Below are positions 16,201 through 22,961 of a DNA stretch of 32,058 nucleotides, piece by piece (position 1 is the first letter of the stretch; each line of letters starts with the position of its first letter). Source of the stretch: an uncultured Clostridia bacterium (GTDB lineage Bacteria > Bacillota > Clostridia > UBA1381); contig CALXRY010000050.1 of assembly GCA_944390955.1 (NCBI GenBank), positions 1 through 32,058 of the forward strand. The letters run 5' to 3'. The position numbers and the translations under genes were made by a program. The notes under the pieces were generated by a model. The model did not search any database, was not told where the DNA came from, and saw nothing but the letters and a program-made list of their open reading frames with translations.

Positions 16201-16848
16201 TCCGAGCAGCGATATATTCAGCATATCGTCATTGAAATTGCCGCCGTCGTCCTTGAAGTTGACCATTTCAACATCGACAGAAAAATCTACCGTATACGTC
16301 CCGCCTGCGGCAATAGTTACTTCCTTATATACAGGGTGGCGTCTCTCATAGAAAAGCGACGCGGTTGCGTCCTGTTCAGGATTGAGCGTCGTGACTGTCG
16401 CGCGGACTCTGTAATATGAGCCGTTGTCAACACGAAGGCCGAAGCTGACAGGATAGTAGTCGCCTGTTGTATATTCGGGATATGTAGCCGACTCGTCGGG
16501 AACGATGCCTATACCGTCCGTCTCGCCGCCGCCCGCCGCAAGGTTCATTGTCTGCCCCTCCTGATAGCGGAAGCTGTCGTATTTTTCGGTAACTTTGTGT
16601 CCGTAGCCGTCGTTGCCGATAAAGCCGTAATCGCCGTCAACTATGACGTTTTTATCCGGCGTTACGAGCGTGTATCCCTCCTCGGGAGTGCTGCCCTCGG
16701 CGCCGAAGTCGAATTTCCATTCGTTTATGACCTCGTCGCCGTCGATGATAGGCGTGTATCCCTCCGCAAAAACCGGGAACACCGCGCCTGTGGAAATTAC
16801 CGCCGCCGACAGCGCCGCCGACATAAATCGTTTCAAATGCTTATTCAT
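13267..16848 (-). CDS. Large secreted multidomain SGNH esterase, rhamnogalacturonan acetylesterase-like (CE12)
   Basis: The 1193-residue protein starts with a signal peptide (cleavage after VFA, about residue 28). A beta-rich domain (about 30-235) precedes an SGNH hydrolase domain: LWVLGDSTVTD (nucleophile Ser245), GEGG (block II, about 283-286), YGHN (Asn315) and DGTH (Asp499, His502). This set and order fit rhamnogalacturonan acetylesterases (CE12), which remove acetyl groups from pectin. Block III reads GHNH where GHND is usual. Further on come beta-rich segments (about 560-690 and 695-895), an InlB-like/divergent repeat domain (about 903-980: MGTVSISGTDG...GYEFVEWQ) and a C-terminal concanavalin-like domain (about 985-1193), probably carbohydrate binding. 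Start 16848 is chosen for GAGGAGGAGAG 6 nt upstream and the signal peptide; the open frame runs 50 codons further. No wall anchor seen. It fits with the galactanase at 23580. Confidence 0.8.
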   Translation of the reverse strand: MNKHLKRFMSAALSAAVISTGAVFPVFAEGYTPIIDGDEVINEWKFDFGAEGSTPEEGYTLVTPDKNVIVDGDYGFIGNDGYGHKVTEKYDSFRYQEGQTMNLAAGGGETDGIGIVPDESATYPEYTTGDYYPVSFGLRVDNGSYYRVRATVTTLNPEQDATASLFYERRHPVYKEVTIAAGGTYTVDFSVDVEMVNFKDDGGNFNDDMLNISLLGENSALASLDIQQIDESTGTATTLWVLGDSTVTDGSASVPYFDLQNYTGVGAYLSKYLPSNIAVSNQGEGGLNATDNNHFAIAKDNIKPGDFMYVQYGHNHKNNDNQSFTWEYWLNNYLGSLPKYYDACKAVGATLIIVGPIDRHNASQYDSSTNTWSSTLSDFSVLGEKYIECLKYGGEETADAFVAKWAEIAAEAESNKEGSTAIVTPELTALKAEADEIWSNAVEGGEVQLENVAFVDLNQPTLDWLTEVTASGVVNGETVTNNRALTDFYFTTARGGRTDGTHPNDAGADAIAYRFFTTADAEKYPALSPLLALFEDGAQHAEPTPIDPEIINAGWPANSYWPIYDSPVSYDYALKINSVNFNDETGVLESIDITIQDNTMMSTYGRVYVAIYNAETGVLEGIATANGHVDNTNIGNVTLTFNTDLTYNPETQTYKAFVWGYEDNPELGNPTTMVSYARPYVPTDIEAYLLPGEDSDVENFVYYGMTTLDQAGDWFYGGSMAKDLTLGEDESGVTYATLSTTGGGNSYYVLRPFANLDGGTGSSGKYMLSVDLQYISGQGVTFGFTDSITNSSPFIGETLPLFTIGNDGAITANGEAAGNLIIGEGRWTNVTYILDMDLGTATITVGANSPVTIDIPNYTSTSAVIPSTLTGFYISGNRSYTFDMKMSNMTCAKLKSSALEDRTLTVASSDETMGTVSISGTDGMSYTVPMNTMVQISAAPAEGYEFVEWQNADGTNFSYELEPTIRLHTDLDLTAVFAEAEYDPITYLFEEDFSYLTTTSLAANGWTSTNAQGNLTVENDTTDGIGNYLRFGANSSSRGGTKNFASQLTDESGLVFSTTIKFNKANTDPNEFAVHGGNITYNDNNINYGCTGGYILYLHQTTAGAVTVNGQATSMPDNTWATVTAVCDFTTHTVDVDITSLDGSTSYYSGTVDMADTSATGISGLYYKFGRQSYGVVSLDNIKIYSADQLVTE

Positions 16849-16900
16849 GTTTCTCTCCTCCTCAAAAATAGCATTCTCCCTACTGTCTGTAAACATATCA

Positions 16901-16926
16901 ATTATACCATAAATATTATGAAAATG
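16901..16926 (-). promoter_or_regulatory. Probable extended -10 promoter of the esterase gene
   Basis: On the minus strand TATAAT (16906-16901) is preceded by TGG, an extended -10 arrangement; no good -35 box lies at 17 bp. The remaining sequence up to the rpmH promoter is AT-rich, and I see no cluster of DnaA boxes in it. Confidence 0.5.
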
Positions 16927-17053
16927 AAACTGCGTGCGAGATTTTCTAATGAAAATTAAACAAAAAACACGGATAAATAAATATACAAATCCAAGCAAAT
17001 AAACAATAGCAAGAGAACCGGCGGGAAAAATCGCTCAAAACGGAAAAAAACTC

Positions 17054-17082
17054 TTGACAAACGCGCGCGCAGGCGGTATAAT
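17054..17082 (+). promoter_or_regulatory. Consensus promoter of rpmH
   Basis: TTGACA (17054-17059) and TATAAT (17077-17082) are both perfect, with a 17-bp spacer containing an alternating CG run. This is expected for a highly expressed ribosomal protein gene. The leader to the ATG is ~73 nt. Confidence 0.9.
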
Positions 17083-17162
17083 AGCTTATGGTGTCTAATT
17101 TTATTTGGAATTAAGAGCAGTCGATCGGGATTGCTGAAAAAAGCAGGGAGGTGCTATAGTTT

Positions 17163-17297
17163 ATGAAGATGACATTTCAGCCGAAGAAGCGCCAGAGAGC
17201 GAAGGAGCACGGCTTCAGAAAGAGAATGGCTACAAAATCGGGAAGAAAGATTTTAGCTTCAAGAAGACAAAAGGGCAGAAAGTCTTTGACGGCGTAA
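17163..17297 (+). CDS. rpmH: 50S ribosomal protein L34
   Basis: The 44-residue, very basic protein has the full L34 pattern: [20 protein letters not shown], then [20 protein letters not shown] and a short SLTA end. It is a structural protein of the large ribosomal subunit bound to 23S rRNA. A GGAGG lies 11 nt before the ATG. In most bacteria rpmH sits beside dnaA and the origin; here the gene upstream is the divergent esterase. A terminator-like hairpin separates rpmH from rnpA, so much of the transcription probably stops after rpmH. Confidence 0.97.
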   Translation: MKMTFQPKKRQRAKEHGFRKRMATKSGRKILASRRQKGRKSLTA

Positions 17298-17311
17298 GCG
17301 GATCAATATCG

Positions 17312-17340
17312 GGCAAAAAGCTGCGCGCTTTTTGCCTTTT
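17312..17340 (+). terminator. Hairpin terminator between rpmH and rnpA
   Basis: GGCAAAAAGC (17312-17321) pairs perfectly with GCTTTTTGCC (17327-17336), 5-nt loop, then TTTT. The rnpA start is only 10 nt beyond. Since no separate promoter for rnpA is obvious, partial termination could set the ratio of L34 to the downstream proteins. Confidence 0.7.
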
Positions 17341-17350
17341 ATATTGTATT

Positions 17351-17698
17351 ATGAAAATAACGGAAAACACGGAAAGCCTTAAGCGGAATGCTGATTTCAG
17401 GCGCGTTTACCGCAGGGGCAGGAGCGAGAGCGGCGGCTATACGGCAGTGTATGCGCTTAGAAACCGCAGGAGCTTCAACCGCCTCGGAGTAACGGTCGGG
17501 AAGCCCGTGGGCAAGGCGGTCGTGCGGAGCAGGGTAAAAAGGCTGCTGAGAGAATGCTACCGTGCATATTCGGATGAGCTCCCGCAGGGGTATGATTTTA
17601 TCTTTGTCGCAAGGAGCCGCGCCGCGGGAAAAACACTGGAGCAGCTCCGCAGGGACACAGGCTATGTATTAAAGAAATTAGAGCTTATAGAGCGATGA
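17351..17698 (+). CDS. rnpA: Ribonuclease P protein component
   Basis: RnpA binds the RNase P RNA and helps cut 5' leaders from pre-tRNA. The 115-residue basic protein has the family length and the signature [15 protein letters not shown] (about 54-68, the RNR helix that contacts RNA), after a typical [15 protein letters not shown] start. The ATG has no visible ribosome binding site: only the T run of the upstream terminator hairpin precedes it, so translation is probably weak or depends on structure. Its stop overlaps the yidD start by 4 bases (ATGA). Confidence 0.95.
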   Translation: MKITENTESLKRNADFRRVYRRGRSESGGYTAVYALRNRRSFNRLGVTVGKPVGKAVVRSRVKRLLRECYRAYSDELPQGYDFIFVARSRAAGKTLEQLRRDTGYVLKKLELIER

Positions 17699-17907
17699 AA
17701 AGAGTATTTATATTTTTAATCGATTTTTACAGACACCAGATATCACCGTATAAGGGCGGAGGTTGCTGCAGATTTATTCCGACCTGTTCACAGTACGCCA
17801 GAGAGGCGATAGAAAAATACGGTGCCGTAAAGGGCGGGTATCTTGCCGTAAGGCGGCTTTTAAGATGCCACCCGTTACACAAGGGCGGGTATGACCCCGT
17901 ACCATAA
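17695..17907 (+). CDS. yidD: Membrane protein insertion efficiency factor YidD
   Basis: The 70-residue protein carries the YidD pattern ([23 protein letters not shown], then [35 protein letters not shown]). It is a small, membrane-surface protein with conserved cysteines that assists YidC-dependent insertion. It is translationally coupled to rnpA (ATGA overlap) and followed 28 bp later by yidC. Confidence 0.95.
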   Translation: MKRVFIFLIDFYRHQISPYKGGGCCRFIPTCSQYAREAIEKYGAVKGGYLAVRRLLRCHPLHKGGYDPVP

Positions 17908-17935
17908 TAAAGCAGCAGAGAGGAAAATAGGACGT

Positions 17936-18892
17936 ATGTTTGAATATCTGATTACACGTCCCCTTGGCTGGATAATCGAGATGATATACAGCCTTGTGGC
18001 AAATTACGGTCTTGCGATCATCATATTTACGGTGCTCGTAAAGCTCATACTTCTGCCGCTCAATATAAAGTCGCAGAAGGCTATGAGGAAGCAGCAAAAG
18101 ATACAGCCGATACTTCAGGAATTGCAGAAGAAATACGCAAATGATCAGGATAAGCTCAACCGAGAGATGATGAAGCTCTACAAGGAAAACAACGTTTCGA
18201 TGACGGGAGGCTGCCTGCCGCTGCTTATCCAGATGCCGATACTCATAGGTCTTTATCAGGTCATCCAAAAGCCGCTCTCGTATCTTGTAGGAGTGGATTG
18301 GATGGCTCAGGACGTCATTGATAAGGTATATATGCTCCGAGACGCTATGTCTGCGTCCATAGGCAATCTTGCGACGCAGACAGAGGAGATGCTTGCAAGG
18401 ACGTACCAGATACAGCTTTCGCAGTGGGCGGGCATTGTAAACGGTCCCAGTGATCCATGGGTGCTGAATTTTAATTTTCTCGGGCTTGACTTGGCGAACA
18501 CTCCGTCGGCGGCGCTCAATTACCTTATGCGCCTTGATTTTTCAAATCCGGGAGTTATCGCGCTTTTGATCATTCCCGTGCTGGCGGTCGTTTCGCAGCT
18601 TTTGACGACAAAGCTCACGCAGGTGCAGAGCGGGCAGAACAATAAAAACGATTCGGCGTCGAGCACAGCAAACCAGATGAGCAAGTCAATGATGATCATG
18701 ATGCCGATCATGACGGGTGTATTTACGTTTACGCTGCCGTCGGGAATAGGCGTATACTGGATAGTTTCATCTTTGGTGCAGCTGATACAGCAGCTTGCGC
18801 TGAACAAGTATTTTGACAGTAAAGGGGAAGAGGTAATAATAAGGACCCCGGAAAGGAAGCAGCTCCATGGAAAAAAGAGCAAAAAGCGTTGA
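17936..18892 (+). CDS. yidC: Membrane protein insertase YidC/OxaA
   Basis: YidC inserts and folds membrane proteins. The 318-residue protein is the short Gram-positive type: first conserved span VANYGLAIIIFTVLVKLILLPL (charged Lys in the groove position), cytoplasmic hairpin (SQKAMRKQQKIQPILQELQKKY...MMKLYKENNVSMTGGCLPLL), then QMPILIGLYQVI and three more spans, and a basic tail (KKSKKR). The extracytoplasmic loop between the second and third spans (about 125-190) is longer than usual. No lipoprotein signal Cys is present. The start at 17936 gives the usual N-terminus (MFEYLITRPLGWIIEMIY); the open frame runs 15 codons further into yidD. Its end overlaps jag by 26 bases. Confidence 0.93.
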   Translation: MFEYLITRPLGWIIEMIYSLVANYGLAIIIFTVLVKLILLPLNIKSQKAMRKQQKIQPILQELQKKYANDQDKLNREMMKLYKENNVSMTGGCLPLLIQMPILIGLYQVIQKPLSYLVGVDWMAQDVIDKVYMLRDAMSASIGNLATQTEEMLARTYQIQLSQWAGIVNGPSDPWVLNFNFLGLDLANTPSAALNYLMRLDFSNPGVIALLIIPVLAVVSQLLTTKLTQVQSGQNNKNDSASSTANQMSKSMMIMMPIMTGVFTFTLPSGIGVYWIVSSLVQLIQQLALNKYFDSKGEEVIIRTPERKQLHGKKSKKR

Positions 18893-19829
18893 GGCGGCAG
18901 TTGAAGAGGCGCTGAAGGAACTCAACGTATCAAGAGATAAAGTAGATGTTGAAATAGTGGACGAGGGCTCCAAGGGCTTTCTAGGGATAGGGGCAAAGGA
19001 TGCTGTCGTAAGAGTTATACTTAAGCAGGGGACGGCTCCCGCAGTGAAAGCAGCTGTGAAGCCCGATAGCTCACCGGAGCCGAAAGCGGCTGCTCCGGCA
19101 AGGCCGGTCAAAAAGGAGCTCGGCGCACCTGAGGATGCGGCCAAGAAGTTCCTTGACGATATTTTTAAGGCAATGGAGCTCGAGGTCAAGGTGACGTCAA
19201 GAATGGAGGACGATACCGTTGTTATCGAGCTTGAGGGCGACAATATGGGTATCGTTATCGGAAAGAGAGGGGACACTCTCGACAGCCTGCAGTATCTTAC
19301 GTCGCTTGTTGTGAACCAGTGCTCGGAGGATTATATAAAGGTCTCCATCGATACAGAGAATTACCGTGAAAAGAGGACAGAGGCTCTGCTTGCGCTCTCA
19401 AACAGGCTTGCGGCAAAGGTCGAGAAGACCGGCAGGAAGTTTACGCTTGAGCCGATGAATCCTTACGAGAGACGGATAATACACTCGAATCTTCAGGACA
19501 ATCCTGCCGTTACGACTTATTCGGTAGGACAGGAGCCGTACAGAAAGGTAGTTATCGCTTCAAAGAATCCCAAACCGTATCGCAAGAAGAGTTACGGCAA
19601 GAAGAAGACAAGACGTAACTATGACGATAAGGGCGGCCGCTCACAGTATAGGAGCCGCGATTATAAGGAAGAGGATGTGAAGCCTGCAGAGGAGAGCTTG
19701 GCGGCCGAGAAGAAGGGCAGCTATACGACGACCTATAAGGCGGACTTCAAGCCTCAGCAGCACAAGGCGCAGTATGCGTCGTTTGAGGAGTACCTCGCTG
19801 CGCAGGAAGAAGCAAAGAAGAATAAATAA
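18867..19829 (+). CDS. jag: RNA-binding protein Jag/KhpB (EloR)
   Basis: The 320-residue protein has an N-terminal Jag domain (about 1-52, SVEAAVEEALKELNV...GSKGFLGIGAKDAVV), an Ala/Pro/Lys linker, a KH domain with GKRG loop (132-135) and an R3H domain with the RxxxH core (Arg202-His206 in ERRIIHSNLQDN). Both domains bind single-stranded RNA; in Firmicutes the protein affects cell elongation and division. Unusually, it continues for about 90 residues past R3H with a Lys/Arg/Tyr-rich, disordered tail (NPKPYRKKSYGKKKTRR...). The start lies inside the yidC end (26-base overlap), behind GGAAAGGAAG. Confidence 0.93.
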   Translation: MEKRAKSVEAAVEEALKELNVSRDKVDVEIVDEGSKGFLGIGAKDAVVRVILKQGTAPAVKAAVKPDSSPEPKAAAPARPVKKELGAPEDAAKKFLDDIFKAMELEVKVTSRMEDDTVVIELEGDNMGIVIGKRGDTLDSLQYLTSLVVNQCSEDYIKVSIDTENYREKRTEALLALSNRLAAKVEKTGRKFTLEPMNPYERRIIHSNLQDNPAVTTYSVGQEPYRKVVIASKNPKPYRKKSYGKKKTRRNYDDKGGRSQYRSRDYKEEDVKPAEESLAAEKKGSYTTTYKADFKPQQHKAQYASFEEYLAAQEEAKKNK

Positions 19830-19849
19830 TTGAAAAAATAATTTACGAG

Positions 19850-19885
19850 AGCGGTAGCTTCGGAGTGGCGGAGCTGCCGCTTTTT
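19850..19885 (+). terminator. Terminator of the rpmH-jag operon
   Basis: AGCGGTAGCT (19850-19859) pairs with AGCTGCCGCT (19872-19881, one G-T pair), 12-nt loop, followed by TTTTT. It lies 20 bp past the jag stop. Confidence 0.8.
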
Positions 19886-19939
19886 GTGTGTGATTTCTGC
19901 AATTTCCGCATGTGTGTTACTAATTGTACAAATTCGGAT

Positions 19940-20068
19940 TATGAACTCGGGAACCTTAATGTGCCGGTGAATATTCTTGATAAGTTTGCTGACTTTTACG
20001 GTACGAGCATCGATTATCTTGTCGGGAGGACGGATATGAAAGAGGCATATCCAAAGAGTGAGGAATAG
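19940..20068 (+). pseudogene. Remnant of an XRE-family helix-turn-helix regulator (C-terminal part)
   Basis: The frame ending at 20068 reads YELGNLNVPVNILDKFADFY then GTSIDYLVGRTD and a short acidic tail. That is the end of a standard XRE domain (YExGxxxPxxxxLxKxADFYxxSxDYLxGRTD). The recognition helices that should come before it are missing: upstream codons are Cys- and Asn-rich and unrelated, and the frame opens inside the jag terminator with no ribosome binding site. It is therefore a decayed fragment. A strong terminator follows directly, probably the one of the original gene. Confidence 0.65.
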
Positions 20069-20104
20069 AAAGCTTTCGGGGTATTATGCCCCGAGAGCTT
20101 TTTT
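20069..20104 (+). terminator. Rho-independent terminator after the regulator remnant
   Basis: A 13-bp stem (20069-20081 with 20089-20101, one G-T pair), 7-nt loop and T run. Confidence 0.85.
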
Positions 20105-20108
20105 GCTA

Positions 20109-20137
20109 TTGACTTTAATGCTGTCAAATGGTAAAAT
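20109..20137 (+). promoter_or_regulatory. Promoter of the dCMP deaminase gene
   Basis: TTGACT (20109-20114), 17-bp spacer, TAAAAT (20132-20137). It begins 5 bp after the preceding terminator. Confidence 0.7.
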
Positions 20138-20178
20138 ATAAGTATATATTTGATATGCGGAAACGGGAGGGGAAAGCT

Positions 20179-20655
20179 ATGAAGCGACAGGACTATATTT
20201 CCTGGGACGAATATTTTATGGGTATCGCAATGCTTTCGGCACAGAGGTCGAAGGACAGCAATACGCAGGTCGGAGCGTGCATAGTTGACGAAAACAACAA
20301 AATACTTTCGCTCGGCTATAACGGTATGCCGATAGGCTGCAACGATGACGAGATGCCATGGGACCGCGAGGGCGACCCGGTAGATACTAAATATATGTAC
20401 GTGTGCCATGCGGAGCTGAATGCGATCCTGAACAGCCGCATACAGCCACGCGGCGCGACGCTCTACGTCACGCTGTTCCCGTGCAACGAATGTGCAAAGG
20501 CGATAATACAGAGCGGAATACGCGAGATCGTGTATCTTTCGGATAAGTATGACGGCATGGACGACAACACCGCCTCGAAGAAGATGCTCGATATGGTAGG
20601 AATAAAGTACAGAGAGTATAAGAGAACGAACAGAAAATTGGTGATTGAAGTTTGA
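20179..20655 (+). CDS. dCMP deaminase (ComEB-like, CDA fold)
   Basis: The 158-residue enzyme has the zinc motifs of the cytidine/deoxycytidylate deaminase family: CHAELNAI (His77 ligand, Glu79 proton shuttle) and PCNEC (Cys102 and Cys105 ligands). The early DSNTQVGACIVDENNKILSLGYNGMP segment and an EMPWDREGDP loop match dCMP deaminases, which make dUMP for thymidylate synthesis. Start 20179 is chosen for GGGAGGGGAAA just upstream and MKRQDYISWDEYFM, the normal beginning; a frame open from 20128 lies within the promoter region. Confidence 0.88.
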   Translation: MKRQDYISWDEYFMGIAMLSAQRSKDSNTQVGACIVDENNKILSLGYNGMPIGCNDDEMPWDREGDPVDTKYMYVCHAELNAILNSRIQPRGATLYVTLFPCNECAKAIIQSGIREIVYLSDKYDGMDDNTASKKMLDMVGIKYREYKRTNRKLVIEV

Positions 20656-20682
20656 GTAAAACCGCCCATCCCGCACGCCCGC

Positions 20683-20771
20683 GCTCGCTTGAGTACACAA
20701 AGTACGCGGCGTTCGCGCGGACGCACGATCTGAACGGTTTTCTTTCAAACTTCAAGATACCTTACAAGGAG
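20683..20771 (+). repeat. Short dispersed intergenic repeat, copy 2
   Basis: CTTGAGTACACAAAGTAC (20688-20705) followed by CGGCGTTCG, GATCTGAACGGTTTTC and CCTTAC repeats the order of words seen at 3523-3590. The element fills the gap between the dCMP deaminase gene and the first ATG of the methyltransferase gene. Translated, it gives a Pro/Arg-rich extension, which argues that this part is not coding. Confidence 0.4.
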
Positions 20772-20786
20772 TTAAACGTATACCTT

Positions 20787-21944
20787 ATGAACAAAAAAAC
20801 AACCTCACAGCTTGCGCTGTTTCTGCCGGGGCTCGTTTCAAGAATGAGTGAGAACAGCGAATTTTTTAGGGATATAACGGCGGAGCTCAGATCGGGTACA
20901 AAGGTTTTTAAGGCGGTCATAACGAACGCCGCCGACCCTGTGCTCGATTATCAGGCGTCGAAGCGGAGGATAGCCGCCGGTGAGATCGCGGATTTTTTCT
21001 GCGCTGAGGCCGCGAAGTACGATTCGGCAAGATTCATATATAATGAGCGCGGCGCAAGGCTCACGGTCACTGCCGACGAGCGCGGCGTGAAGCTCAGCCG
21101 CGAGGACGGACTGCCCGACGAGCCGCAGACGAGCGTTGTACAGACGGGACGCGAATACGTTGTAAATCCCGCCGCGGCAAAGGAGCTGCTTTCCGAGATA
21201 GGCATCCTTGCAAAGAACGGAAAGATCAAAAACGACAAAATAAGAAAATACAACCAGATAGATTATTTCGTTGAACTAATGCAGGGCGTGCTGAAGGAGC
21301 TCGGAGACAAGGACGAGTATGTGATACTCGATGCGGCGTGCGGGAAGAGCTATCTTTCGTTCGTGCTGAATTTTTATTTGAGGGAGCTATTGAAAAAGAA
21401 ATGCCGTTTTATCGGCGTGGATTATTCGCAGACAGTTATAGACGCGTCAAAGCGCATCGCAAAAAATCTCGGCTACGGCAACATGGAATTTATCCGTGCC
21501 GATCTTAATGAATATTCTCCCGACAGCAGCATCGACCTTGTTATATCCCTGCACGCCTGCGATACAGCAACAGATATGGCGATGGCGCTCGGCATACGCT
21601 CAAAGGCGCGGGCTATAGTCTGCGTGCCGTGCTGCCATAAGGATATACTAAAGCAGTATTCATACGAGCCGTTCAGGATGATAACGCGTCACGGGATATT
21701 GAAGGCGCGGCTTGCCGACACGCTGACCGATGGGCTGCGGGCGGCGTATCTTGAGGGCTGTGGATATAAGGTCTCGATGATAGAGTATATATCACCGCTC
21801 GAAACGCCGAAAAATATAATGATAAGGGCGGTTTATACGGGAAGGAAAAACGAAAAAGCGATGGAGGAATACGGGGAGCTGAAAGGGCTGATAAACGTAA
21901 AGCCTGCGATAGAGAGGTACTCAAGACATGGGGGAAGATCATAA
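20787..21944 (+). CDS. SAM-dependent methyltransferase (Methyltransf_32 type)
   Basis: The 385-residue protein has a ~170-residue N-terminal region (LFLPGLVSRMSENSEFFRDI) and a Rossmann methyltransferase domain: motif I LDAACGKSYLSF (181-192), FIGVDYS (motif II), FIRADLNEY, then VISLHACDTATD and VCVPCCHKD. LHACD and CCH are typical of the PF13679 group, whose members include rRNA- or protein-directed enzymes of unknown target. Start 20787 is an estimate: AAGGAG at 20766-20771 lies 15 nt before it, which is long. The frame is open back to a TTG at 20652 that overlaps the deaminase stop, but that stretch is the dispersed repeat. The last codons overlap the next gene by 17 bases. Confidence 0.75.
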   Translation: MNKKTTSQLALFLPGLVSRMSENSEFFRDITAELRSGTKVFKAVITNAADPVLDYQASKRRIAAGEIADFFCAEAAKYDSARFIYNERGARLTVTADERGVKLSREDGLPDEPQTSVVQTGREYVVNPAAAKELLSEIGILAKNGKIKNDKIRKYNQIDYFVELMQGVLKELGDKDEYVILDAACGKSYLSFVLNFYLRELLKKKCRFIGVDYSQTVIDASKRIAKNLGYGNMEFIRADLNEYSPDSSIDLVISLHACDTATDMAMALGIRSKARAIVCVPCCHKDILKQYSYEPFRMITRHGILKARLADTLTDGLRAAYLEGCGYKVSMIEYISPLETPKNIMIRAVYTGRKNEKAMEEYGELKGLINVKPAIERYSRHGGRS

Positions 21945-22413
21945 AAAAACAATAAAAAATATCGCTGCTGCGCTGATAACTGGTCTTGCCGCGGCTGCGG
22001 CGGTATACGTACTGATAATATCATTGATGCACGGCGCGGTCCTTGCTGAGGCGGATAAGGAAACAGAAAATCTGTGCAGGGTACTTATGCCGCTCTTAGT
22101 CGGGATAACGAGCTTTTTTGCCGTACTTACGTTTAGGATAGAGAAAAGAGAGCAAAAAAGGTTTGAGCAAAGCGAATGCGAATATGAAGGGTCAGGTCAG
22201 CGCTATGACAGCGTAAGACCAATGACGCTGTATGATGCGGCCGAGGACAAGCCGAACAGCGGATTGTATGAGACTGTTTACAGCGGGTGCGTAAAACCTG
22301 CGGCGGATTACGGAACGTCATATACGATTTTAAAAAGTGTGACACTGCTTATGATATTCTTTTCCGCCGGCATGACGGCTGTAATGATATTTATGCTGAT
22401 ATCAATGAAATAG
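21928..22413 (+). CDS. Membrane protein of unknown function (161 aa)
   Basis: The product has three hydrophobic spans (about 10-33, 48-66 and 134-158) with a charged cytoplasmic-type stretch after the second (RIEKREQKRFEQSE). No conserved motif is visible. The gene overlaps the methyltransferase gene by 17 bases and ends 11 bp before the Nudix gene, so it is likely in the same operon. AGAGG is the only ribosome-binding-like sequence before the ATG. Confidence 0.65.
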   Translation: MGEDHKKTIKNIAAALITGLAAAAAVYVLIISLMHGAVLAEADKETENLCRVLMPLLVGITSFFAVLTFRIEKREQKRFEQSECEYEGSGQRYDSVRPMTLYDAAEDKPNSGLYETVYSGCVKPAADYGTSYTILKSVTLLMIFFSAGMTAVMIFMLISMK

Positions 22414-22424
22414 GAGGAACAAAA

Positions 22425-22961
22425 ATGGACTACATCGAAAAGCCGATAGGCACGAAGGAAATATATAACGGACGGATAATAAATGTCCGCGTTGACGAGG
22501 TGGAGCTTCCGGACGGGCGCGTTTCCGACAGGGAGATAGTGGAGCACCACGGCGGCGTAGGGATAATCCCGGTAACGGAAAATAACGAGGTGTTCATGGT
22601 CACGCAGTACAGGATAGCCGCAAAGTCCATGATGCTTGAGATACCTGCCGGGAAGCTCGAAAAGGGCGAGGACCCGCTCGAGTGCGGAAAGCGCGAGCTC
22701 ATAGAGGAAACGGGCTACGAGGGCGGCGAGTTCATACCGCTCGGCGTGTATTACGCAACTCCCGGATACTGCGAGGAAAAGCTGACGATATACCTTGCAA
22801 GGGACCTCAAATGGCGCGGGCAGCACCTTGACGAGGGAGAGTTCCTGAATGTCAGGAAATTCAGCCTTGACGAGCTGTATGAGATGGTGATGAACAACGA
22901 GATACACGACTGCAAGACGGCAATAGCGATACTGAAGGCATACGCGATAATTAAAAAATGA
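22425..22961 (+). CDS. Nudix hydrolase, ADP-ribose pyrophosphatase type
   Basis: The 178-residue protein has the complete Nudix box, G(x5)E(x7)REUxEExGU, from Gly76 to Tyr98 (GKLEKGEDPLECGKRELIEE then TGY). It begins MDYIEKPIGTKEIYNGRIINV and has the DREIVEHHGGVGIIP and QYR segments common to ADP-ribose pyrophosphatases (NudF), which cut ADP-ribose to AMP and ribose 5-phosphate. TAGGAGGAAC gives the start at 22425. It is followed directly by the first long repeat. Confidence 0.88.
   Translation: MDYIEKPIGTKEIYNGRIINVRVDEVELPDGRVSDREIVEHHGGVGIIPVTENNEVFMVTQYRIAAKSMMLEIPAGKLEKGEDPLECGKRELIEETGYEGGEFIPLGVYYATPGYCEEKLTIYLARDLKWRGQHLDEGEFLNVRKFSLDELYEMVMNNEIHDCKTAIAILKAYAIIKK

Noticed and set aside
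16849..16998. 50-codon N-terminal extension of the secreted esterase
   Set aside because: It covers the promoter region, while the ATG at 16848 has a very strong ribosome binding site and starts a signal peptide.
16849..17053. Replication origin next to rpmH
   Set aside because: No cluster of TTATCCACA-type DnaA boxes and no dnaA or dnaN gene is present.
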